Notes under the pieces: generated by a model
Seen by the model: only the letters and a program-made list of their open reading frames with translations
What the model was told of the DNA's origin: nothing
Databases searched by the model: none
In this document: one piece after another, positions 1 to 5,179 of the stretch
Layout: every line of letters starts with the position of its first letter
Numbering within the stretch: position 1 is the stretch's first letter
Position numbers and translations under genes: made by a program
Assembly (NCBI GenBank): GCA_021160885.1
Contig: JAGHBR010000091.1
Coordinates: forward strand, 1-5,179
Source of the DNA: Caldisericaceae bacterium
GTDB lineage: Bacteria; Calditrichota; Calditrichia; Calditrichales; Calditrichaceae
DNA: 5,179 nucleotides
Direction: 5' to 3'

Positions 1-2002
1 CGTATTTTTCGTAAAAGTCATCTTCAATGCCATACTTTTCCGCGTTCGAACGCAGGTAACTCATGGCCGCGCTGGCCGATTCCTTCATTACCTCACCTAG
101 CTTTCCGGTCAGTTGCAACTGCCCTTTACCTTTCATTTTAGTGGCTTCAATGAACAGAATGTCGCCGCCCACTGGTGTCCAGGCCAGTCCAGTGGCTACA
201 CCAGGACGCGAAACACGTTCGGCCACTTCCGAAAAATACCGTTCCGGCCCCAGGTATTTTTCCACCATTTTAGGCGTAATCCGCCGTTTCTTTATTTTAC
301 CCTCAACAATCTCCTTGGCTACGCCACGCACAATGGAAGCGATTTCACGTTCCAGATTACGTACGCCTGCTTCGCGTGTGTAACGGTTAATGATTTTCAA
401 AATTGCGCTGCGTGTAAAGGTAATCTGTTCTTCGGTCAATCCATGATTTTTAAGCTGCTTTTGAATCAGGTATTGCTCGGCGATGTGCAGCTTTTCTTCG
501 TCAATGTAACCGTTAATCTCGATCACCTCCATACGGTCCAGCAGAGGCGCAGGAATGGTGTCCATAATATTGGCCGTGGCAATAAACATCACCTTCGACA
601 AATCGAACGGCACTTCAAGATAGTGGTCCGTAAAGGAAAAATTCTGTTCCGGATCTAAAACCTCTAACAATGCCGATGAAGGATCGCCACGGAAATCCAT
701 ACCCAGTTTATCGATTTCATCGAGCATGATTACCGGATTATTGGAACCTACCTTTTTAATCTCCTGAATAATACGCCCAGGTAATGCCCCAACGTAGGTT
801 CTGCGATGTCCGCGAATTTCAGCTTCGTCGCGCACACCGCCCAATGACATGCGCGAAAACTTACGATTCAAAGCACGGGCAATGGAACGTCCTAAACTGG
901 TTTTACCAACTCCCGGAGGCCCGACAAAACAGAGAATCGGCCCCTTCATGTCCGACTTCAACTGCCGCACGGCCAGATATTCCAAAATACGTTTCTTCAC
1001 TTTTTCCAGGCCATAGTGATCTTCATTCAGGATGCGCTCTGCTTCTTTCACATCCAGCCGGTCACGGGTGCTTTTTTTCCAGGGCATTTCCATTAACCAG
1101 TCCAGATAGGTGCGGGTTACCGTGTACTCACTGGCCATGGGCGACATTTTAGCCAGGCGGTTCAGTTCTTTTTCAGCCACTTTACGCACTTCGGCCGGCA
1201 TTTTCAACTTGGCCAGTTTTTCCCGCAGTTCTTCGATCTCGGTACTTTCATCTTCGTACTCGCCCAATTCTTTTTTAATGGCCTTCAACTGTTCACGTAA
1301 AAAGTACTGACGCTGCGTTTTGTTCAGCTCGCCCTGAACATCGCTTTGAATTTTATTGCCTAATTCTAAAATCTGCAGTTCTTTATTGATTAAATAATTA
1401 ACCTTTTTCAGACGATCTTTTACATTCTGGATTTCCAGCACCTGCTGTTTTTCGGAAACGCTAAAATTGATTTGAGCCGCTACTAAGTCAGCCAGTTTGT
1501 TAGGCTCTTCGGTATTTAAAATCATGACCCGGTGTTCATTGGTGAGATAGGGAATAAAATCCACAATTTTCTGGAAGACATTTTTAATGTTGTTCATCAA
1601 CGCTTCCACTTCCATATCGCTGACAAATTCATCGGGCATTTGCTGCACTTTAGCCATGAAAAAGGGCTCGGTTTGCGTCATTTCCAATAAACGGAAACGG
1701 TAAAGCCCCTGTACAATAATCTGTTCGCTGCCATCGGGCATCTTGAATTTTTTCAGAATCATGGCCGCCGTACCCCAGCCGTACAAATCATCAACCGTGG
1801 GGTCCTCAATACGACCATCCCGCTGGGCAATCAAACCAATAACCTTCGATCCTTCATCCAGATTATTCAACAGGGCCAGTGATTTTTCCCTTCCCACAGC
1901 CAGTGGAATGACCTGGTGCGGAAAAACCACTGTATTGCGCAAAGGCATGATCGGTAATACTTCTACGCTCTCAGAAACCACTTTTACTTCCGACACGTTC
2001 AT
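1..2002 (-). CDS. lon: ATP-dependent protease Lon (LonA type), 3' end cut off by window edge
   Basis: Lon is a cytoplasmic homohexameric AAA+ protease that unfolds and degrades misfolded and short-lived regulatory proteins using ATP. I translated the minus strand from 2002 to 1: 667 codons without a stop. Numbering from the ATG, residues 16-28 (LPIMPLRNTVVFP) open the N-terminal substrate-binding domain. A helical region carries QREYFLREQ-like QRQYFLREQLKAIKKELGE. The AAA+ module has Walker A GPPGVGKT at 361-368 (K367), Walker B with D428/E429, sensor-1 N478 and an arginine finger in LLDRMEV (R490). The Ser/Lys protease domain starts near residue 600 (TGLAWTPVGGD, then GSLGEVM-like GKLGEVMKES). 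By comparison with E. coli Lon, the catalytic serine should fall near residue 684, about 17 residues past the edge, so neither catalytic serine nor lysine is visible. All visible ATPase residues are intact. An in-frame stop at 2018-2020 limits the start to ATG 2002 or GTG 1996; ribosome binding site spacing favours GTG (see RBS entry), but ATG is kept as the outer bound. The gene is divergent from glgP. Confidence 0.97.
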   Translation of the reverse strand, partial: MNVSEVKVVSESVEVLPIMPLRNTVVFPHQVIPLAVGREKSLALLNNLDEGSKVIGLIAQRDGRIEDPTVDDLYGWGTAAMILKKFKMPDGSEQIIVQGLYRFRLLEMTQTEPFFMAKVQQMPDEFVSDMEVEALMNNIKNVFQKIVDFIPYLTNEHRVMILNTEEPNKLADLVAAQINFSVSEKQQVLEIQNVKDRLKKVNYLINKELQILELGNKIQSDVQGELNKTQRQYFLREQLKAIKKELGEYEDESTEIEELREKLAKLKMPAEVRKVAEKELNRLAKMSPMASEYTVTRTYLDWLMEMPWKKSTRDRLDVKEAERILNEDHYGLEKVKKRILEYLAVRQLKSDMKGPILCFVGPPGVGKTSLGRSIARALNRKFSRMSLGGVRDEAEIRGHRRTYVGALPGRIIQEIKKVGSNNPVIMLDEIDKLGMDFRGDPSSALLEVLDPEQNFSFTDHYLEVPFDLSKVMFIATANIMDTIPAPLLDRMEVIEINGYIDEEKLHIAEQYLIQKQLKNHGLTEEQITFTRSAILKIINRYTREAGVRNLEREIASIVRGVAKEIVEGKIKKRRITPKMVEKYLGPERYFSEVAERVSRPGVATGLAWTPVGGDILFIEATKMKGKGQLQLTGKLGEVMKESASAAMSYLRSNAEKYGIEDDFYEKY

Positions 2003-2003
2003 T

Positions 2004-2010
2004 CTCCTTT
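2004..2010 (-). promoter_or_regulatory. Shine-Dalgarno of lon, start-deciding
   Basis: On the minus strand the sequence reads AAAGGAG, then one A, then ATG AAC GTG. The GGAG core is only one base from the ATG at 2002, too close for normal initiation. It is seven bases from the in-frame GTG at 1994-1996. The neighbouring glgP uses the same GGAG core with six bases to its ATG. The spacing therefore points to GTG (residue 3) as the true start; the protein would lose only two non-conserved residues. Confidence 0.7.
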
Positions 2011-2071
2011 GTTTATTTTATTCACAAATCAATTTACAACTTTTGTGCCATTAATCGCCAGAAATTTTCAA

Positions 2072-2100
2072 AACATAGATAATGCGTTAAAAATATTGAA
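2072..2100 (-). promoter_or_regulatory. Weak candidate sigma-70-type promoter for lon
   Basis: On the minus strand TTCAAT (2100-2095, three of six matches to TTGACA) is followed after 17 bases by TATGTT (2077-2072, four of six matches to TATAAT). Transcription would begin roughly 60 bases before the start codon. The match is poor and the region is AT-rich, so chance is a serious alternative. Confidence 0.2.
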
Positions 2101-2162
2101 ATAACACCAGTTTTTATGTGGCTTTATAAGAAAATGAAGGCTGTCAGATTTCACGGTTGAAC

Positions 2163-2188
2163 GTGCCAATCTGTCAAACAGTGCCAAT
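2163..2188. repeat. GTGCCAAT direct repeat, possible operator
   Basis: GTGCCAAT occurs at 2163-2170 and again at 2181-2188, start-to-start distance 18 bases. Similarity extends to the right (CTGTCA after the first copy, TTAACA after the second). A third partial copy, GTGCCA, lies at 2045-2050 close to lon. The repeat sits about 120 bases upstream of glgP and about 160 bases upstream of lon. A role as a binding site for a regulator is an inference from position and repetition only. Confidence 0.35.
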
Positions 2189-2230
2189 TTAACAGCTAAG
2201 ATTTAAGCGACAAATTTCGATCATTTTAAT

Positions 2231-2259
2231 TTGCAGAAATTAATTCCATTTGCTATTTT
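2231..2259 (+). promoter_or_regulatory. Weak candidate sigma-70-type promoter for glgP
   Basis: TTGCAG at 2231-2236 (first three bases of the -35 consensus) is followed after exactly 17 bases by TATTTT at 2254-2259 (four of six matches to TATAAT). This would give a leader of about 40 bases before the glgP ATG. Nothing better placed is visible, but the box quality is low. Confidence 0.25.
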
Positions 2260-2292
2260 GGCTATCAGTAACTCAAATTAGAGTGAATAACG

Positions 2293-2298
2293 AAGGAG
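2293..2298 (+). promoter_or_regulatory. Shine-Dalgarno of glgP
   Basis: AAGGAG lies six bases before ATG 2305, ideal spacing. An in-frame stop (TGA at 2284-2286) excludes any longer upstream start, so this site fixes the glgP start. Confidence 0.85.
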
Positions 2299-2304
2299 AC
2301 GTTT

Positions 2305-4848
2305 ATGACTTTTCTAAAATCGCTGCCGGAAGAGCTAAAGCCATTGGAAGGCTTAAGTCAAAATCTCTGGTTTAGCTGGAATTACGAAGCCATCGAATTG
2401 TTTAAAAAAATAGATCTGGGGCTGTGGGAATCCACAGGCCACAATCCGGTTGCCCTGCTAAGCAGGCTTTCGCCGGAACGAATGCAACAGCTGACGCAAG
2501 ATGCTCAGTTTCTGGATCAGTTGCAACAGGTAAATCAAAAATTTCAGGCTTATTTGCAAACCAAACCCACTGTGTTTGAACAAAAATTCCCACAATTTAA
2601 AGATAAAGTCATCGCCTATTTTTCAGCTGAATTTGGCGTACATGAATCATTGCCCAATTATTCGGGCGGCTTAGGCATTCTGGCCGGCGATCATTTAAAA
2701 TCGGCCAGTGATCTTGGTTTACCGTTGGTGGGCGTAGGTCTATTTTACAAATATGCCTATTTCACCCAGGAAGTGGACGAGAATGGCAATCAAATCGAAA
2801 AATATAAAGCCTTAAATCCAGAACAGTTGCCCTTTCAACTGGTGACCGATGCCCAGGGACAACCGTTAACAATCTCTGTATTTTTAAAGGATCGAATGGT
2901 ACAGGCCCATATCTGGCAGGCCGATGTGGGACGCATTAAATTGTTTTTGCTGGACAGCAATGTAGAAGCAAATCGTCCGGAAGATCGTGAAATAACCGGT
3001 ACCCTGTACGGGGGAACACGCGAAACGCGCATCCAGCAGGAAATCATTCTTGGTATTGGCGGCATTCGCGCCCTGCGGGCTATGGGCTATGACCCCACGG
3101 TCATCCACATGAACGAAGGGCATTCGGCTTTTTCCGGGCTGGAGCGCTTACGGGAACTACTGGAATTGGGACTAACCTTTGACGAAGCCCTGCAAATGGT
3201 GCGCAATTCTGCTCTGTTTACCACGCACACGCCCATTCCTGCCGGCAACGAAGCTTTCGAATTTGATTTAATGCGAACCTATTTTAAAACATTCTGGGAA
3301 AATTTAGGATTAAATGAAGAGCAATTCTTCAATTTAGGGCGTCACATAAACGAACACCATCATGAAAATTTTTCATTAACAGTTCTGGCGCTTAATCTTT
3401 CCAGCATGTCTAACGGCGTTAGCGCCATTCACGGAAGAGTTTCGCGAGCCATGTGGAAGCAGGCGTTTCCGGGTATTCCTGAAGAAGAAATTCCCATTGG
3501 ACACATTACCAACGGTGTTCACACCGAAACCTGGCTCCATCCGCTGATGATTCAAATGATCGAAAAATATCTGGGTAAAGACTGGCGAGCTCATTTACAG
3601 GATGCCGATTACTGGCAAAAGATCGATCAGGTACCGGACGAAGTTTTCTGGCAAACCATGCAGCAACTACGCCGTGAAATGACTGACTACCTGCGCGGCG
3701 AATATGCCAAACGTTTACAGCGCTTTGCCTCTGGCAATCATCACTTTCCACCAGCCGAACAGATTCTGGATCCGGAAACATTGACGATCGGTTTTGCCCG
3801 GCGTTTTGCTCCTTACAAACGGGCAACCTTAATTTTTAAAGACCCGCAAAGGTTGAAAAAGATTTTAAACAATCCGGAACGACCGGTACAAATTTTATTT
3901 GCAGGAAAAGCGCATCCACAAAATGATGCGGGCAAGGAATTGATCCGAACGATTAATCACTTTGCCCAGCAGGATGGCTACCGGGGAAAGATCGTTTTCA
4001 TCGAAGGTTATTCCATGGCGGTTTCGCGAGCGCTGGTTTCCGGCAGTGATGTTTGGTTGAACAATCCGCGCCGGCCTCTGGAAGCCAGCGGTACCTCCGG
4101 TCAAAAAGTGCCCATTAACGGCGGCATTAACCTGTCCATTCTCGATGGCTGGTGGCCGGAAGCGTACAACGGACATAACGGCTGGGCTATTGGTGACGGC
4201 GTAGAGTTTGCCGATCCCGAAATGCAAGATCAACACGACAGCCAATCACTTTACGAATTGCTGGAAAAAGAAGTAGTGCCAAACTTTTACGATCGCGATG
4301 AAAACGGCGTACCCAAACGATGGGTCCAAATGGCCAAAGAATCTTTCAAGACCATCATCCATCAGTTCAGCACACACCGCATGATTTGGGAATATCTGGA
4401 AAAATATTACCTGCCTGGCATTAAACAGGCCGAATATTTAGCTGCTGACAATTATGCCCAGCTTAAAGAACATGTGCGTTGGCTGAAAAATATTAGTTCC
4501 AAATGGTCTGCCATCCGTTTTAATGTTTTGGCCAATGGAGCGGAAAACCGCATTTTCAGCGCCGGTGAAGAACGCGAAATAAACATTGTGGTTTATCTGG
4601 ACGGATTAAAACCTGAGGAAGTAAAAGTAGAGCTGGTTCTGGAAAGACAAGACGCCCTGCAAAGTCATCAAAACATGGAAACTATTACGCTTCCCCTGAA
4701 AAAGGAGTTGGGTAACGGGCAATATGAGTATGGAAAAAAAATCAAAGCCAAAAGCGACGGTGCTTACCGTTTTTCCTGTCGCGTTCTGCCGAACAATCCA
4801 AAACTGCTACACAAACACGACATACGTCTGATCAAATGGCTGGACTAA
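2305..4848 (+). CDS. glgP: Alpha-glucan (glycogen/maltodextrin) phosphorylase, GT35 family
   Basis: This cytoplasmic PLP enzyme phosphorolyses alpha-1,4-glucans from the non-reducing end, releasing alpha-glucose-1-phosphate. The 847-residue frame is complete. Residues about 5-85 resemble the DUF3417 N-terminal region (LSQNLWFSWNYEA, LWESTGHNPVALL), marking the bacterial/archaeal short-type phosphorylase branch found in Thermotoga and actinobacteria, not the E. coli GlgP/MalP type. Family motifs follow: SAEFGVHESLPNYSGGLGILAGDH (from S107), HMNEGHSAF (268-276), FTTHTPIPAGNE (H308), ITNGVH (401-406), FARRFAPYKRA (R500, K505, expected phosphate/PLP-phosphate contacts), and EASGTSGQK at 593-601, where K601 corresponds to the lysine that binds PLP in muscle phosphorylase. 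After about residue 715 comes a predicted beta-rich C-terminal domain ending RVLPNNP (826-832) and IKWLD, as in long members of this branch. No truncation or key-residue loss is seen. Start: AAGGAG six bases upstream. Substrate preference (glycogen or maltodextrin) cannot be read from sequence, and no glg/mal neighbours are in view. Confidence 0.96.
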   Translation: MTFLKSLPEELKPLEGLSQNLWFSWNYEAIELFKKIDLGLWESTGHNPVALLSRLSPERMQQLTQDAQFLDQLQQVNQKFQAYLQTKPTVFEQKFPQFKDKVIAYFSAEFGVHESLPNYSGGLGILAGDHLKSASDLGLPLVGVGLFYKYAYFTQEVDENGNQIEKYKALNPEQLPFQLVTDAQGQPLTISVFLKDRMVQAHIWQADVGRIKLFLLDSNVEANRPEDREITGTLYGGTRETRIQQEIILGIGGIRALRAMGYDPTVIHMNEGHSAFSGLERLRELLELGLTFDEALQMVRNSALFTTHTPIPAGNEAFEFDLMRTYFKTFWENLGLNEEQFFNLGRHINEHHHENFSLTVLALNLSSMSNGVSAIHGRVSRAMWKQAFPGIPEEEIPIGHITNGVHTETWLHPLMIQMIEKYLGKDWRAHLQDADYWQKIDQVPDEVFWQTMQQLRREMTDYLRGEYAKRLQRFASGNHHFPPAEQILDPETLTIGFARRFAPYKRATLIFKDPQRLKKILNNPERPVQILFAGKAHPQNDAGKELIRTINHFAQQDGYRGKIVFIEGYSMAVSRALVSGSDVWLNNPRRPLEASGTSGQKVPINGGINLSILDGWWPEAYNGHNGWAIGDGVEFADPEMQDQHDSQSLYELLEKEVVPNFYDRDENGVPKRWVQMAKESFKTIIHQFSTHRMIWEYLEKYYLPGIKQAEYLAADNYAQLKEHVRWLKNISSKWSAIRFNVLANGAENRIFSAGEEREINIVVYLDGLKPEEVKVELVLERQDALQSHQNMETITLPLKKELGNGQYEYGKKIKAKSDGAYRFSCRVLPNNPKLLHKHDIRLIKWLD

Positions 4849-4996
4849 ATGGTGTGGCATTGTTTTCGTAAAGGATGTAGGAATTAAAATGATTGGTTCT
4901 TATTAATCCGTCCGGGCCAGTCAGTTCACAAAGCCCATATGTCTTATCCTGATTATATTGACAATAAAGTGGTTTAGCAAATAAGGAGCCACAGAC

Positions 4997-5032
4997 AAAA
5001 AAAGGACTTAGATAAATTTTTTATCAACTAAG
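4997..5032 (-). terminator. Candidate rho-independent terminator for a leftward transcript
   Basis: Read on the minus strand, CTTAG (5032-5028) pairs with CTAAG (5011-5007). Inside it ATAAA (5024-5020) pairs with TTTAT (5016-5012), with a three-base bulge (TTG) on one side. Three bases after the stem comes a run of seven T (5003-4997). The stem is AT-rich and therefore weak. If real, it would end a gene lying to the right of the window and transcribed toward glgP. Confidence 0.3.
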
Positions 5033-5109
5033 AGAAAGGTGCTTAAACAAAATAGAAACAATCATGTTAATTGCGATGAGTTTTGGTAAAAATGGCTGGA
5101 AAATAAGTT

Positions 5110-5147
5110 AGAATGTGTGACAGTTGACATTTTTATTTTTATTTTTT
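5110..5147 (+). terminator. Weak candidate terminator for glgP transcript
   Basis: AATGT (5112-5116) can pair with ACATT (5127-5131) across a ten-base loop. The stem extends outward by a G-T and an A-T pair, and a T-rich tract (T5-A-T5-A-T6, 5130-5147) follows. The stem has hardly any GC pairs and lies 260 bases after the glgP stop. The same bases form a better promoter candidate, so this reading is the less likely one. Confidence 0.18.
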
Positions 5148-5152
5148 ATGTT
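5124..5152 (+). promoter_or_regulatory. Candidate sigma-70-type promoter for a gene beyond the right edge
   Basis: TTGACA at 5124-5129 matches the -35 consensus exactly. After a spacer of exactly 17 bases, almost all T, comes TATGTT at 5147-5152 (four of six matches to TATAAT). Transcription would begin near 5159 and run off the right edge. An ATG occurs at 5175-5177, but no Shine-Dalgarno precedes it, so the first gene probably starts outside the window. This assumes the organism's main sigma factor reads the usual -35/-10 boxes. Confidence 0.4.
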
Positions 5153-5179
5153 TATTGTGTAATTGTGGCAATTTATGGA

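Larger units (their letters stand above)
2003..2304. promoter_or_regulatory. Divergent intergenic control region between lon and glgP
   Basis: This 302-base AT-rich stretch must hold the promoters of both flanking genes, because they start back to back. I find no open reading frame of note. The most structured part is 2141-2195, with CTGTCA at 2141-2146 and again at 2171-2176, a GTGCCAAT direct repeat, and an inverted pair CAGATT (2145-2150) / AATCTG (2168-2173). A second loose inverted pair is CAAATT (2211-2216) / AATTTG (2228-2233). I see no CIRCE element (TTAGCACTC / GAGTGCTAA) and no clear heat-shock sigma-32 type promoter upstream of lon. A TATAAA box exists on the minus strand at 2123-2128, but no -35 box sits at the right distance from it. 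Confidence 0.6.
4849..5179. other. AT-rich non-coding spacer downstream of glgP
   Basis: I see no supportable gene in these 331 bases on either strand; the longest ATG frames I found are 12-15 codons on the plus strand and 22 on the minus, none with a ribosome binding site. No strong hairpin plus T-run directly follows glgP. The small AATG/CATT pair at 4848-4861 is too short, and GGGC (4914-4917) / GCCC (4933-4936) has no T-run after it. GTGG (4969-4972) / CCAC (4989-4992) can form another small stem without a T-run. The stretch also contains the promoter and terminator candidates listed separately. Confidence 0.6.

Noticed and set aside
1..60. Possibility that lon is a broken gene
   Set aside because: The frame is open to the first base and aligns with the protease domain as expected; truncation is due to the window edge.
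63..2054. Several plus-strand open frames (for example 113-658 and 784-1152)
   Set aside because: They lie antisense to lon, which is continuously open on the minus strand with all family motifs; their translations show no recognisable domain and no ribosome binding site was evident.
2249..2260. Bacteroidetes-type promoter (TTTG at -33, TAnnTTTG at -7) upstream of glgP
   Set aside because: TTTG and TATTTTG occur, but spacing and the -7 box do not fit the consensus.
2402..4245. Minus-strand open frames inside glgP (for example 3506-3826 and 3895-4245)
   Set aside because: They are antisense shadows of a well-conserved phosphorylase frame and resemble no known protein.
4914..4936. GGGC/GCCC inverted pair as glgP terminator
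   Set aside because: Four-base arms with a long loop and no T-run afterwards.
4958..4986. A second exact TTGACA at 4958-4963 as a promoter
   Set aside because: No acceptable -10 box lies 16-18 bases downstream (only ATAAGG-like bases), so it looks like chance.
4983..4988. AAGGAG as a ribosome binding site
   Set aside because: No ATG, GTG or TTG follows within usable distance on the plus strand.
5064..5111. Fifteen-codon plus-strand frame downstream of glgP
   Set aside because: No Shine-Dalgarno at a suitable distance, very short, and in AT-rich DNA where such frames arise by chance.

Overview
The window carries two divergently transcribed housekeeping-type genes and two non-coding stretches. 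On the minus strand, running off the left edge, is a 5'-complete but 3'-truncated ATP-dependent protease Lon (LonA type). On the plus strand is a complete 847-residue alpha-glucan (glycogen/maltodextrin) phosphorylase of the GT35 family, in the form that has an N-terminal DUF3417-type region. A 302-base divergent intergenic region separates their start codons. The last 331 bases hold no convincing gene, only candidate transcription signals.

Organism: both genes are bacterial, and both starts have strong GGAG-type Shine-Dalgarno sequences. Coding DNA looks moderate in GC and the intergenic DNA is clearly AT-richer. The style of the proteins and codon choice would fit a Gram-negative bacterium of the Calditrichota/Bacteroidota-Ignavibacteria side of the tree, but this is an impression, not something the window proves.

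Layout: 1-2002 (minus), lon, with N-terminal substrate-recognition domain, helical region, complete AAA+ module and the beginning of the Ser/Lys protease domain; the catalytic serine should lie about 17 residues beyond the left edge. 2003-2304, divergent control region with back-to-back ribosome binding sites, a GTGCCAAT direct repeat and only weak promoter-like hexamers. 2305-4848 (plus), glgP. 4849-5179, AT-rich spacer with an exact TTGACA box correctly spaced from a TATGTT box (possible promoter for a gene beyond the right edge), a T-rich tract, and a minus-strand hairpin followed by seven T residues (possible terminator for a leftward gene beyond the right edge).

How the genes work together: there is no evidence of a shared pathway. 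Lon handles protein quality control and regulatory proteolysis in the cytoplasm; the phosphorylase releases glucose-1-phosphate from storage or imported alpha-1,4-glucans. Their only visible link is the shared intergenic control region. I see no mobile element, CRISPR array, RNA gene or clearly novel system here; the findings are modest observations about start choice and transcription signals.
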